Source: Nocardia sp. BMG111209 (GTDB taxonomy: Bacteria; Actinomycetota; Actinomycetes; Mycobacteriales; Mycobacteriaceae). From it: a stretch of DNA of 64,000 nucleotides. The stretch lies in the NCBI RefSeq assembly GCF_000381925.1, contig NZ_KB907309.1:1302001-1366000 (forward strand). The letters are read 5' to 3'. Under the pieces are notes generated by a model. The model did no database searches. It saw nothing but the letters and a program-made list of their open reading frames with translations, and was not told where the DNA came from. Both the position numbers and the translations under genes were made by a program. Shown one piece after another: positions 44,913 through 52,489 of this stretch; position 1 is the stretch's first letter, and each line of letters begins with the position of its first letter.

Positions 44913-45152
44913 ATGGCGACTCGGAAGGTGACGCTGTCCCTGGACGAGGCGGCCTGGTCGTACGCCGAGCAGGCCGCGGCCCGCGTGGGAATGTCACCCT
45001 CGGCGTGGATAGCCCGGGCCGCGCGCCGGGAGGCGGTGCGCTGTTGCGCCCCCGAGCCCGCCGCGGGCACACTCGACACCGCGGCCGACGCGGCCGCTAC
45101 CGACGAAGCGGAATTCACTGCCGCAGAAGAGGATTTGCGTGCACAGGGGTGA
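44913..45152 (+). CDS. Antitoxin, ribbon-helix-helix type
   Basis: A 79-residue protein from ATG 44913. The N-terminus ATRKVTLSLDEAAWSYAEQAAARVGMSPSAWIARAARREA has the short beta strand plus two helices of a ribbon-helix-helix DNA-binding domain. The rest is acidic and Ala/Asp-rich, suited to wrapping around a basic toxin. The next gene starts 14 bases before this one ends, which is the usual antitoxin-then-toxin arrangement. It would neutralise the toxin and repress the operon. The upstream region of about 90 bases is the divergent promoter with the hydrolase. Confidence 0.75.
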   Translation: MATRKVTLSLDEAAWSYAEQAAARVGMSPSAWIARAARREAVRCCAPEPAAGTLDTAADAAATDEAEFTAAEEDLRAQG

Positions 45153-45435
45153 ACTGTGGAGCTACAACCCACATGGTTCGACTCGGCGGCGCAACATCGT
45201 GCTCATCTCCAGTGACGGCATCAACGAATCCCCCCGTCCCTGGCTGATCGCCGCCGAGGTGCTCGACGAGGATCCGCAGGACATCCTCGCCGTGACGCTG
45301 CCCGGCCACGGCTGGATGCACGCCGGCAACCTCGGCCGCATCTATCGCGGCTGGCTGGCCGAGCGCCTGGGCGCCGTCGACCCCGACGTCGTCGAGCGGA
45401 TCGATACCGCGCTGCGTGCCGCGATGGACCTGTGA
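45139..45435 (+). CDS. MazF/PemK-like toxin
   Basis: A 98-residue protein starting at GTG 45139 inside the antitoxin gene. The start MHRGELWSYNPHGSTRRRNIVLISSDGINESPRPWLIAAEVLDEDP follows the MazF/PemK pattern (GxLWxxxP...R.VLV.S...N.....). The toxin fold is an SH3-like barrel that cuts mRNA. Its C-terminus ends in a long helix, VVERIDTALRAAMDL, as in MazF. Arg residues in RRRNIV are candidate catalytic ones. The combination with the preceding RHH antitoxin is a type II system. It may be chromosomal stabiliser, stress module or relic; nothing in sequence suggests inactivation. Confidence 0.72.
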   Translation: MHRGELWSYNPHGSTRRRNIVLISSDGINESPRPWLIAAEVLDEDPQDILAVTLPGHGWMHAGNLGRIYRGWLAERLGAVDPDVVERIDTALRAAMDL

Positions 45436-45539
45436 ATCTGCGGCCCGGCTGTTCTCCCGCGCCCGAATGGTGCAGGATCACCACGGCGGTTTTCTCCGCC
45501 CGAATGCCCGATTCGTCATCGTCGGAAACGAGGAAACTG

Positions 45540-45890
45540 TTGAGGATTTCGCTGATCGCCGCCACGTTCGTCGCACTCCCGCTGCTGGCGGCCTGCGGTT
45601 CCGGTAACTCCGGGTCTTCGGACCACAAGGCCGCCGCCCAGCCCACCATCACGCAGGCCGACCTCTCGAAGGCCCTGGTGGACAGCGGCCTGAAGGATCA
45701 GAAGCTTGCCGACTGCGCCGCGAAAGCCTATGTGGACCAGGGCATCTCGCAGGACGGCCTGCGCGCGATGACCAAGCCCGGCACCAATGCCCAAGCCTCC
45801 GACCCGGATTCGATGGGCCTGAGCAAGGACGACGCCGACAAGGCCCGTGCCGCAACGCAGAAGATCGTCACCGACTGCATCAGCAAGTAG
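45540..45890 (+). CDS. Small secreted lipoprotein
   Basis: About 116 residues from TTG 45540, supported by GAGGA five bases before; ATG 45504 in the same frame is possible and only lengthens the N-region. The signal peptide RISLIAATFVALPLLAACGSG ends in a lipobox LAAC, so the Cys would be lipidated and the protein anchored outside the plasma membrane. The mature part has two Cys, and the motif ITQADLSKALVDSGLKDQKLADCAAKAYVDQGIS is repeated in spirit in the last helix (IVTDCISK). It looks like a small helical lipoprotein that may have a disulfide. Function unknown. Confidence 0.72.
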   Translation: MRISLIAATFVALPLLAACGSGNSGSSDHKAAAQPTITQADLSKALVDSGLKDQKLADCAAKAYVDQGISQDGLRAMTKPGTNAQASDPDSMGLSKDDADKARAATQKIVTDCISK

Positions 45891-45960
45891 CGCGACCGGG
45901 ACCGCCGTCACACGCCGCGCCGGGTGCCCGATCCGGTGGCCCGGACGAGGCGTGAAACGG

Positions 45961-45997
45961 CTTCTCGCCGACCGAATTCGATTCGGCCGGCGAGAAG
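45961..45997. terminator. Bidirectional hairpin between convergent genes
   Basis: A 17-base stem with one mismatch, arm CTTCTCGCCGACCGAAT, and a three-base loop. It stands between the lipoprotein gene (plus) and the Ala-rich secreted protein gene (minus) and could terminate both. Confidence 0.8.
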
Positions 45998-46019
45998 CGA
46001 ACGGGTCCGGTCCCGAGGA

Positions 46020-46490
46020 TCAGGGCAGGACCTGCGGCACGGAATTCGGCGCGATCGCGCCGACCAGCAGGCCGATCACCGCACCCTGCAGCGCCGGGCC
46101 GAGGATGCAGGCGGGGATCAGTGGAATGCCGATGATCGTGGCGGCGCAGATGACGGCCCCGAAGATGGCCCCGCCGATCGCACCCGCCGCCGCACCGTTG
46201 GCCACCGGATCATGGTTGGCCGCATCGGGATTGGTGGCGATGTCCTGTGCACCCGCGGCTGCCACCGGCTGCGCGGACTCCGGCGCGGCGGGCGCGACCG
46301 GGGCCGGCGCCACCGGCGCTACCGGTGCCGCGACCGCCTGTGCGGCCGGAACAGCCTGCGCGACGATCTGTGCCTGCGTGGGGGCTTCGGCGGAGGCGGC
46401 CCCCGCACTCGCGAACGCCGCCGCGACTACGGCCAGCGGCATTGCCGCGACGAGAGCCTTACGCCCGAAATTACCCATGGTTCGACGCAT
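46020..46490 (-). CDS. Secreted Ala/Pro-rich protein with glycine-zipper-like C-terminus
   Basis: A 156-residue protein from ATG 46490. The signal peptide NFGRKALVAAMPLAVVAAAFASAGAASAEA is followed by an Ala/Pro/Val-rich stretch (VAAPVAPVAPAPVAPAAP). The C-terminal third, GAAAGAIGGAIFGAVICAATIIGIPLIPACILGPALQGAVIGLLVGAIAP, is hydrophobic and glycine-spaced, resembling a glycine zipper or short membrane-inserting hairpin, with two Cys. Such proteins are common small secreted proteins of Nocardia; function unknown. It lies between a terminator and the integrated element, so it marks the last chromosomal gene before the insertion. Confidence 0.7.
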   Translation of the reverse strand: MRRTMGNFGRKALVAAMPLAVVAAAFASAGAASAEAPTQAQIVAQAVPAAQAVAAPVAPVAPAPVAPAAPESAQPVAAAGAQDIATNPDAANHDPVANGAAAGAIGGAIFGAVICAATIIGIPLIPACILGPALQGAVIGLLVGAIAPNSVPQVLP

Positions 46491-46722
46491 GATGTTTCTT
46501 CCTCCCGACCGCTACCCCGCGCCGAACTCGGCTGCGGGGCAGGATGTTTCACGTTGCGAAATGGCAACTGTCCAGTTCTATACGATGCCGCTCGCGGCTT
46601 CAAGCCCGGCAGTGGCATCGGCGGGAGCCGAATTGCATTCGGCGACATCGGAACGATTTTCGGAAGCAGAAGTCTGCGACGTGGAACGCGGTGTGAATGA
46701 CTCGCGGGGAGATATTGCGGAA

Positions 46723-46769
46723 TCGAAGAGCCGGTGACGGGAATCGAACCCGCACTCTCAGCTTGGGAA
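46723..46769. repeat. attL: copy of the tRNA-Gly 3' half
   Basis: A 47-base exact copy of 57833-57879, covering the tRNA 3' end, T arm and anticodon loop. It diverges from the tRNA immediately after the anticodon stem start. It is a dead fragment of the tRNA and marks the left junction. Confidence 0.93.
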
Positions 46770-46856
46770 TCAGGGGATCGGTCGGGAACCTGCGGCTGAC
46801 CTGGCGTGCTCGTTGCGCGGGGTTGGCCATGATTCACCGGTGTTGACCTCGGCGTG

Positions 46857-46875
46857 TGGCACATGTGTGGCACGT
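46857..46875 (+). repeat. Left integrase arm-type repeat (candidate)
   Basis: TGGCACATGTGTGGCACGT holds two TGGCAC units 11 bases apart, and matches 17 of 19 bases of the site at 57721 just behind the int stop codon. Symmetric placement at both ends of the element fits Int or Xis binding sites. Confidence 0.55.
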
Positions 46876-46917
46876 CTGCGCCGGCCGGATAGGTTGTCTA
46901 TCCGCAAATTTCACTTG

Positions 46918-46933
46918 TCGAACGTATGTTCGA
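46918..46933. promoter_or_regulatory. Perfect LexA (SOS) box
   Basis: TCGAACGTATGTTCGA matches the actinobacterial LexA operator TCGAAC-N4-GTTCGA exactly. It stands near the left end of the element with no assigned gene close downstream on either strand. It is adjacent to another short inverted repeat at 46887. Confidence 0.8.
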
Positions 46934-47518
46934 ATTGATCTTGTGCCCCTCTGGGAGACCTGCCTCTCCGGCGAGGAGTGGGGTTCCGGGGCAAGGCCCC
47001 GTGTGCCGCCGGAGGTGGCAGGCATTCGAATGAAATCCGCCGGTTCGGTGGGGGCTGTGGTGTGTGCTCCTCCGGTCGGCCTGCCCGTAGGGGTACCGCA
47101 TGTTCAGGGTGCGGTGAAGGATGCCATAGGCACCGCGTAGCGGCTTGTCCTTCGCCGTGCCCTGGTTGTGCGGTAGGGCTGTGTCCAGGTCGACCGGAGG
47201 AGTGTGCGCCGCGCCTGGCGACTGGGTGGAGTCGTCGCGCGGCCGGAGGTCGCGGAGTCGTTAAGAAGTGGGCTATCTGGGGTTCTGGCGGTTCGGCCTG
47301 GAGGGTTGCCGCCGACGCGCCGGCGCGCAGCGAGGGACGAGCGGAGAGCCGCAGCGTGGCGGCGGCGGCCCGCAGGGCCGCTGCCGCTCTTGAACCTATA
47401 CAGCGAAATTCGGCAACAACTCGTAGACAGGGACGGTCGAGTCGTGAGGCAAGAGCAGATCGGAACCGGCCGGTTCGACTGCGAGACAGGCAGATTGGTG
47501 CGACGAACCGTCAGAAGT

Positions 47519-48001
47519 TCATCGTGGCGCGTCGCCGTGCTCCAGGTAGAGAGGGGAAGTGCCGCTGAGGATAGCTCTCGCCGTTCCTTCGAGTCGCTTC
47601 GCCAAGCGGGTGATCGTAAATTCGCTTAACTCTTCCAGCTTGACGTAGCGGGCTTCGACCAATTCTCGATCCGGAAACTGGAGTCCGGATGCGTCGAGAC
47701 CATGCAATTCCGAGTCGGTGAACAAGAACAGCATCTTGTCGCCTTCGTTGCCATTGGGTGCCCAATCGACAGCAGCAAATTCCAGCTTATTCGCTGCTAT
47801 CCCGATTTCTTCTTGGATTTCCCGCCGGCAGGCAGACATGGGAGATTCTCCCGGCTCTACATACCCACCCGGAATATCCCAGTAGTCCTTGTACGATGGC
47901 CGGACCATGAGTAGTGATTCACCTTGCAGAATCAGGACACCTGCCGCGACTCGTGGTGTTGCCATCGGTGGAGCCTGTTCGGTGTTGTTCATGGCGGCCA
48001 T
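47519..48001 (-). CDS. NUDIX hydrolase, Pif-like
   Basis: About 160 residues from ATG 48001 (ATG 47992 also possible), 17 bases beyond the stop of the XRE regulator gene on the same strand. The Nudix box is complete: GGYVEPGESPMSACRREIQEEIGI, matching GX5EX7REUXEEXGU with the catalytic Glu pair. The fold reads AAGVLILQGESLLMVRPSYKDYWDIPGG. In pSAM2, the Nudix protein Pif gives immunity against further transfer from other donors, so an entry-exclusion role is the leading guess, but it may also be a metabolic sanitiser. The base composition of this gene and the regulator is visibly lower in GC than the rest. Confidence 0.85.
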   Translation of the reverse strand: MAAMNNTEQAPPMATPRVAAGVLILQGESLLMVRPSYKDYWDIPGGYVEPGESPMSACRREIQEEIGIAANKLEFAAVDWAPNGNEGDKMLFLFTDSELHGLDASGLQFPDRELVEARYVKLEELSEFTITRLAKRLEGTARAILSGTSPLYLEHGDAPR

Positions 48002-48018
48002 GCTAGTTGACGACGAAC

Positions 48019-49239
48019 TCAAACGAGCTTCATACGCTCGGCCAGCCCCGATAGTGCTGGTCCGGGGCGGGTCTTGCTGGTACGTACCCAGCCCACTACT
48101 AGATCGCGGCAAAGGCCGTGATGGCGAACCTGTTCCGGCGCTCTCGCTTCGGCTGACAGGAGGATATCTAGTGCCTGGTCTTTCCGTCCCCGCGCGTTGT
48201 GGGCGCGTGCAATCTCAAGCGAGTGCCTCACCTGCCGCTCAGTGGGCAGCGGAGAGGTATCGACTCCGGGGCCAAGGCTCAAGGCAGTCTCGACATCATC
48301 GAGTTCCATCGCGGTGGAAACACGATGGATGTCCACGTTTGTGGGGCCAAATGCTGTCCAGAAATAATTAGCATCCCGACCCAACCTGGTCGCGATCGCG
48401 TCTGCCTCATTCAGATAATCCGTAGTTAAACTACGATCGTTGGATCGTGCAGCAGCCATAGCGCCGGCAAGAAACAACGTTCCGTATACGGAGAGATATT
48501 CGGGTGAGGCATCGTTTGGTATTGGCCCAGTGTGCGAAGCCACCTGCTGAACCAGCTTGGCCGCATCTTTGTGCCGCCCCGTGGACATAGTGACATGAGT
48601 AACCGATCTGGCGAGCGAAAGCCATACCACAGGTTCGCCGATATTCTGAGCGATATCGAAACCCTTCTGTGCCGCTACCCAGGCAAGATCGACCTCACCG
48701 ACCTTGGTCAACACAGTCGCCGCCGCATGATATGCAGTTGCCAACATCAAATTTGCGCGTTGAACGTCTTGCGTTTCCAGGTTTCGTGACGCATAGTCGA
48801 GATCGGAAATGAGCTCCGGCAGAGTGGCACTCACATATGCAAACCGGGTCGCCTGATATGCATCCCACACGGCTTTCAACCGTCCGTCGAGCTGCGCCAT
48901 GGGAGGTATCTCCCTGCCGGCTGCCATTGTGAAAGGCATCAGCTGGGCGTAGCTCAGAAGGGCTTCCCGCAGTGCAGGAACAGTCGGCTTTCCGGCGGAT
49001 TGATTTGCATCCATCAGAGTCGGCTCGGCCATGAGGTCACCGATGCTGATATCGAGTTCTTTTGCGAGACTTTGAATTACAGATATTCGATCGAGCTGTA
49101 TGCGATTATTCTCGATCTTGTTAAGCCAATCCTCAGTTCGTCCAATGAGGTTGGCAAGAACCTTCTGGGACATTCCCCTGCGCCGGCGATACCATCCGAC
49201 GCGTTCGCCGATGGTCATGGAGTCAGTCATTCCCCGCAT
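48019..49239 (-). CDS. XRE-family regulator with TPR-like C-terminal domain
   Basis: A 406-residue protein. The N-terminal helix-turn-helix is GERVGWYRRRRGMSQKVLANLIGRTEDWLNKIENNRIQLDRISVIQSLAKEL (about residues 11-62). The remaining 330 residues are all alpha-helical (for example LLSYAQLMPFTMAAG, ANLMLATAYHAAATVLTKVGEVDLAWVAAQKGFDIAQ), with TPR-like periodicity, typical of regulators that bind peptide signals or partner proteins. It is divergent from the element's main operon with 126 bases between, and that region carries an inverted repeat. It probably controls replication and transfer genes of the element, like KorSA or Pra regulators in function though not in sequence. Lower GC than neighbours. 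Confidence 0.87.
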   Translation of the reverse strand: MRGMTDSMTIGERVGWYRRRRGMSQKVLANLIGRTEDWLNKIENNRIQLDRISVIQSLAKELDISIGDLMAEPTLMDANQSAGKPTVPALREALLSYAQLMPFTMAAGREIPPMAQLDGRLKAVWDAYQATRFAYVSATLPELISDLDYASRNLETQDVQRANLMLATAYHAAATVLTKVGEVDLAWVAAQKGFDIAQNIGEPVVWLSLARSVTHVTMSTGRHKDAAKLVQQVASHTGPIPNDASPEYLSVYGTLFLAGAMAAARSNDRSLTTDYLNEADAIATRLGRDANYFWTAFGPTNVDIHRVSTAMELDDVETALSLGPGVDTSPLPTERQVRHSLEIARAHNARGRKDQALDILLSAEARAPEQVRHHGLCRDLVVGWVRTSKTRPGPALSGLAERMKLV

Positions 49240-49277
49240 GACTCCATTCTACCTGGTCAAGCTGTCCTCCGCAGCAT

Positions 49278-49298
49278 ACCCGGAAAAATATTCCGGGT
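49278..49298. promoter_or_regulatory. Candidate XRE operator in the divergent promoter
   Basis: ACCCGGAA-N5-TTCCGGGT is a perfect eight-base inverted repeat with an AT-only centre, 38 bases from the XRE start and 67 from the next gene. A direct repeat of GGTCAAG lies on both sides (49256 and 49332). Confidence 0.65.
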
Positions 49299-49365
49299 CG
49301 CCCTTCTGGATCGGGCTTACCTTTATTTCAGGTCAAGATTACCCCTACTGAAAGGGATAGAAGAG

Positions 49366-49785
49366 ATGGCAGTGAAGAAGGGTCAGCGTTTCCTGGTTCC
49401 GTTCGACGTGGCGTTCCCGGAGGGTGCGGGTCTGATCGGGGAGATCGAGAAGGTGTTCACGTTCAATGAGCGTCGTCGGCAGTACACGACCGATCAGGAC
49501 GTGGATACCGAGACGGGCCTGTTGAAGTGGAAGGCGCGGCTGGTGGATTACTCGGATGACGTGCGGGGCAGTGATACCGGTATCGATCTGGTGTTCCTGT
49601 CGCCGGTACAGCCGATCCCGCCGGAGGGTCGCCGGATCCGGGATATCGAGTTGGAGGGCCTGATGGTCCAGCCGCGGGTGACGAAGGTCGGGGACTTCTC
49701 GAAGCTGACCTACTCGTACTTCGCGACGGGCATCAAGGGCGACAACTCGGGGGCGAAGCGTCCGGCCGGCGAGAAGGCAGCGTGA
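49366..49785 (+). CDS. Conserved AICE hypothetical protein, 139 residues
   Basis: A 139-residue protein from ATG 49366. It begins AVKKGQRFLVPFDVAFPEGAGLIGEIEKVFTFNERRRQYTTDQ, then KARLVDYSDDVRGSDTGIDLVFLS, and ends in a Gly/Lys/Ala-rich tail. The pattern is beta-rich and without membrane segments. I do not recognise its family by name. It is the first gene of the element's plus-strand operon and its stop overlaps the next start by four bases. A role at the start of the replication/transfer operon is all that context supports. Confidence 0.72.
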   Translation: MAVKKGQRFLVPFDVAFPEGAGLIGEIEKVFTFNERRRQYTTDQDVDTETGLLKWKARLVDYSDDVRGSDTGIDLVFLSPVQPIPPEGRRIRDIELEGLMVQPRVTKVGDFSKLTYSYFATGIKGDNSGAKRPAGEKAA

Positions 49786-50060
49786 TCGTCATGTCGTGGA
49801 TGTCCATCCAGGCCAACGCCTATGAGGGTGTGGAGGCGGAGTACACGCCTTCGCACGGCACCGATTATGGGACGCAGGTTCCGGCGTTCGTGTGGGTCAA
49901 GTTCACCGGTACCCGTGACGCCTCGTTGGGCTTGCTGATCGAGGACGCTCGCGAGTTGGCGGGTCAGCTGACCCGGATTCTGATGCTGCACGACTCGGTG
50001 GAGCACCTGGCCTCCGAGATGGCGGTCGACGTGTCCGAGCAGTCGCCGAAGGTGGCGTGA
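49782..50060 (+). CDS. Small hypothetical protein, 92 residues
   Basis: A 92-residue protein from GTG 49782, overlapping the preceding stop (GTGA). It contains an acidic central part (EGVEAEYTPSHGTDYGTQVPAFVWVKFTG) and a helix with LLIEDARELAGQLTRILMLHD near the C-terminus. The latter resembles the helix in the paired acidic proteins further down (EARELTRLLGVA), so it may belong to the same small family. No catalytic motif is visible. It is followed four bases later by the DUF2637 gene. Confidence 0.65.
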   Translation: MIVMSWMSIQANAYEGVEAEYTPSHGTDYGTQVPAFVWVKFTGTRDASLGLLIEDARELAGQLTRILMLHDSVEHLASEMAVDVSEQSPKVA

Positions 50061-50064
50061 GGTC

Positions 50065-50637
50065 ATGAATCAGAGCGCAATGCGGTGGGCACGGGTGTTC
50101 GCGGTCCTGGTGATCATCGGCGTCGGTGCCGCCGCATTCCGCCTCTCGTTCTCTACCCTGCGGGATCTGGCTGGATTGGCGCATGTCCCGCGGTCGGATG
50201 CGTGGTTGTTCCCGTTGATCATCGACGGCACGATCGTGCAAGCCACCGCGGGGGCGCTGGTGCTGGCGAAGTCGCCGGAGCGTCGGTTCTTCATTCGGGT
50301 TCTGGTCGCCGGCGCGGTGGTGTCGGTGGCGGGCAACAGCCTTCATGCGGTCGCCAACGGCCACGAACTCCCGTCCTGGGTGTGCGCGGTGGTGGCTGCG
50401 GTCGCCCCGATCAGTCTCCTGGTCGATACGCATGGTCTGGCGGTCCTGTTCCGGGCTGCCCAGGCTGCCCCGCTACCGGTTTCGGCTGCGGTGGTGGAAG
50501 AGGTGCGGGCACCTGAGGAGGGGCCGGTGTCGCCGGTTCCCGAATTGCCTGCGGCTGTCGAGCCGGGGCCTGTCCGTAAGTCTTCACGGTCCGCGTGGCC
50601 GTTGGGTCAGGAAGCGTTGTTCCCGACGCCGGCCTGA
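50065..50637 (+). CDS. DUF2637 membrane protein (transfer-associated, SpdB-like)
   Basis: A 190-residue protein from ATG 50065. Four hydrophobic segments (FAVLVIIGVGAAAFRLSFST, AWLFPLIIDGTIVQATAGALVLA, VLVAGAVVSVAGNSLHAVANG, WVCAVVAAVAPISLLVDTHG) match the DUF2637 family, which occurs next to traB/ftsK in actinobacterial plasmids and ICEs. The C-terminal 70 residues are Pro/Glu/Val-rich and cytosolic. Members are thought to help intramycelial spread. The context here, just before an FtsK-type gene, fits. The ATG has GTGAGGTC a few bases upstream. Confidence 0.85.
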   Translation: MNQSAMRWARVFAVLVIIGVGAAAFRLSFSTLRDLAGLAHVPRSDAWLFPLIIDGTIVQATAGALVLAKSPERRFFIRVLVAGAVVSVAGNSLHAVANGHELPSWVCAVVAAVAPISLLVDTHGLAVLFRAAQAAPLPVSAAVVEEVRAPEEGPVSPVPELPAAVEPGPVRKSSRSAWPLGQEALFPTPA

Positions 50638-50712
50638 TCCCTGTTCGATCGCTCCTCCGGGGTGGTCTCGAATCTCGAAGTCTTCCAACCTGTTCCGCCC
50701 TGAGGAGGGGTG

Positions 50713-51048
50713 ATGTCTGTCTCCATGTCTTCGTCCGGTCCCGGCTTGGTGCCGAAGATCGTGGCCGGTGCCGGGGTGGTGGTGATCGTCGCCGGCCTCG
50801 GCCTGGCCCTGATCCACCCCACCGCCCATTCGTCGGCTCCGGCTCCGGTCACCACCGAAGCCTCGACCACCACGGTCACGCCCACCGTCGTTCCCGCTCC
50901 GGCAGTGGCCTCGATCCCGGGTCCGGCTCCGATCGGTGCCCCGTCGTGCTGGATGTTCTGCGACGAGCCTTCGTTGCCGCCGGCGGATGCTTCCGGCTGC
51001 CAGCTGTTCTGCGACCTTCCCCGGCTGCCCGAAGGCGGTGCCCGGTGA
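50713..51048 (+). CDS. Small membrane-anchored protein with Cys-rich tail
   Basis: A 111-residue protein from ATG 50713 with GAGGAGGGG just upstream. One hydrophobic segment (VPKIVAGAGVVVIVAGLGLALI) is near the N-terminus; the rest is Pro/Ala/Thr/Val-rich, ending in two CxxxC-like pairs (SCWMFCDEPS and GCQLFCDLPR). Its topology suggests a single-pass anchor with an exported tail that could form disulfides. Its stop overlaps the FtsK-type gene start by four bases. Function unknown, but coupling suggests a role beside the translocase. Confidence 0.7.
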   Translation: MSVSMSSSGPGLVPKIVAGAGVVVIVAGLGLALIHPTAHSSAPAPVTTEASTTTVTPTVVPAPAVASIPGPAPIGAPSCWMFCDEPSLPPADASGCQLFCDLPRLPEGGAR

Positions 51049-52373
51049 GTGCCGCGGAGTTGGCTCCGGTGCTGATCTCGGGTGGTTCGGCGTTGCTGCT
51101 GGCGGCCCGGATGGCGTTCTGGTCGAAATCGGTTCCCGCGCAAGAGGTGTCGTCGGCGGAGATCGCGGGTGCGGCTCCGGTGGCGTTGCGTGCGGCGGTG
51201 TTGACGTTCGCGGAACCGTTGATGACGAACTACATGTTGGCGTCGGTCGGTCTGGCGTCGCCGAAGATCGGTTATCCGACGTTGGAGTGGTGGGACTACA
51301 GCCGGCACGGGTTGACGGCCCAGTTCCACATGTTGCCGGGGCAGTCGATCAATGATTGGACCGATCGGGCCACGTTGGCGGCGCTGTCGGATTCCTTGGG
51401 CGCCCGGGAGGTCACGGCGACGCGACCGGATCCGGGGTTCGTCCGTCTCGAAGTGCGCGTGTTCGACACGCTCGCCGTACCGGCAGCGTTGCCGGTCGCG
51501 GTCCACAACGGTGTGGGCTTCGGGGCGGTCCCGGACCTGGAAGCGGTGCCCCTGGGTGTGACCGAGAACGGGGATGTCTGGTCGATCCCGGTCCTGTATA
51601 CCCACCTGCTGTTGTCCGGGAAGACCGGTTCGGGCAAGTCGGGGGTGGTGCAAGCCTTGTTCGCCGGCCTGGCTCCGGCGATCCGGGCGGGTCTGGTGGA
51701 TCTGTGGGTGATCGACCCGAAGGGCGGGATGGAGTTCGGCCGCGGGGAGAAACTGTTCACCCGGTTCGCCTTCGCCACGATCGAGGACATATTGGCGCTG
51801 CTCGCTGAGGCGGTGCACGAGTTGGACGAGCGGCAGGCCCGGTTGAAAGCGGCGGGTCTGCGCAAGCTGGTCCCGACTGTCGAGGACCCGTTGGTGGTGG
51901 TGTTCATCGATGAGGCGGCCACGTTGTCGGCGTTCGCGAACCGCAAGCAGCGTGAGCAGTTCGAGGAGCTGCACGGGCTGTTGCTGTCGAAGGGCCGCGC
52001 ACCGGGGTTCTCGGTGATCGAGACGGTGATCGATCCGTCGAAGGACACTGTGCCGCAACGTCAGTTGTTCCCGTACCGGATCGGGTTGAAGTTGTCGGAA
52101 CCGACCCAGGTCGCCATGATCTTCGGACCGGGCGCGGTGGAGCGCGGTGCTCGCTGCACGGAGATTCCCGACTCGACACCCGGTGTCGCCTACGTGGAAC
52201 AGGAGGGCTCCTCGGACATTCTGCGGGTCCGGTCGTTCCTGGTCACCGATGACGATATCGACGCGATCGTGCAGGCGTACGCTCCGCAGCCTCGCCCGCT
52301 GGTCATCGACGCCGATGACACGGCCCGCGACGAGGGCGACGAGGGCGAAACCGGTGTGGCGGTGGCGGCATGA
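51045..52373 (+). CDS. FtsK/SpoIIIE (TraSA)-type DNA translocase
   Basis: A 442-residue protein from GTG 51045. One N-terminal hydrophobic segment is likely, then an FtsK-type ATPase with Walker A LLSGKTGSGKSGVVQAL near residue 200 and Walker B DPLVVVFIDEAATLS near residue 290, followed by KGRAPGFSVIETVIDPSKDTVPQRQL. The protein is short of the gamma-like winged helix of FtsK, which in TraB proteins reads the clt. In AICEs this single hexameric ATPase moves double-stranded DNA to recipients. It is coupled by overlap to both neighbours, including a 39-codon gene behind it. Confidence 0.88.
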   Translation: MSAAELAPVLISGGSALLLAARMAFWSKSVPAQEVSSAEIAGAAPVALRAAVLTFAEPLMTNYMLASVGLASPKIGYPTLEWWDYSRHGLTAQFHMLPGQSINDWTDRATLAALSDSLGAREVTATRPDPGFVRLEVRVFDTLAVPAALPVAVHNGVGFGAVPDLEAVPLGVTENGDVWSIPVLYTHLLLSGKTGSGKSGVVQALFAGLAPAIRAGLVDLWVIDPKGGMEFGRGEKLFTRFAFATIEDILALLAEAVHELDERQARLKAAGLRKLVPTVEDPLVVVFIDEAATLSAFANRKQREQFEELHGLLLSKGRAPGFSVIETVIDPSKDTVPQRQLFPYRIGLKLSEPTQVAMIFGPGAVERGARCTEIPDSTPGVAYVEQEGSSDILRVRSFLVTDDDIDAIVQAYAPQPRPLVIDADDTARDEGDEGETGVAVAA

Positions 52374-52489
52374 ACCGCTACGACGAGCTCGACACGGCGC
52401 TCGATGACCGGATCTGGTTGCGGGAGTTCGCCGAACATCGGGGCCTGTGCGGCGTGCAGTCCCCCGATGATGCGGAGGCTGTGGCATGA
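52370..52489 (+). CDS. 39-residue coupled small protein
   Basis: ATG 52370 overlaps the translocase stop (ATGA) and its own stop overlaps the next ATG (ATGA at 52486), so both junctions are classic coupled starts. The product reads MNRYDELDTALDDRIWLREF and then EHRGLCGVQSPDDAEAVA, mostly acidic and helical. It has no known family. The double overlap makes chance unlikely; a small accessory protein of the transfer operon is inferred. Confidence 0.65.
   Translation: MNRYDELDTALDDRIWLREFAEHRGLCGVQSPDDAEAVA

Larger units (their letters stand above)
46770..47518. other. Left end of the element: no clear gene, several sites
   Basis: About 750 bases with open frames that lack ribosome sites and protein-like composition. 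It contains the TGGCAC-type repeat at 46857, an inverted repeat GGATAG-N5-CTATCC at 46887-46903, the LexA box at 46918, and a run of GC-rich inverted sequence around 47290-47390. In AICEs the transfer origin (clt) often lies in the non-coding part, so this is a candidate area. Confidence 0.45.

Noticed and set aside
46723..46769. A second tRNA-Gly gene at the left junction
   Set aside because: Only the 3' half is present; the sequence diverges at the anticodon loop, so it is the attL fragment, not a gene.
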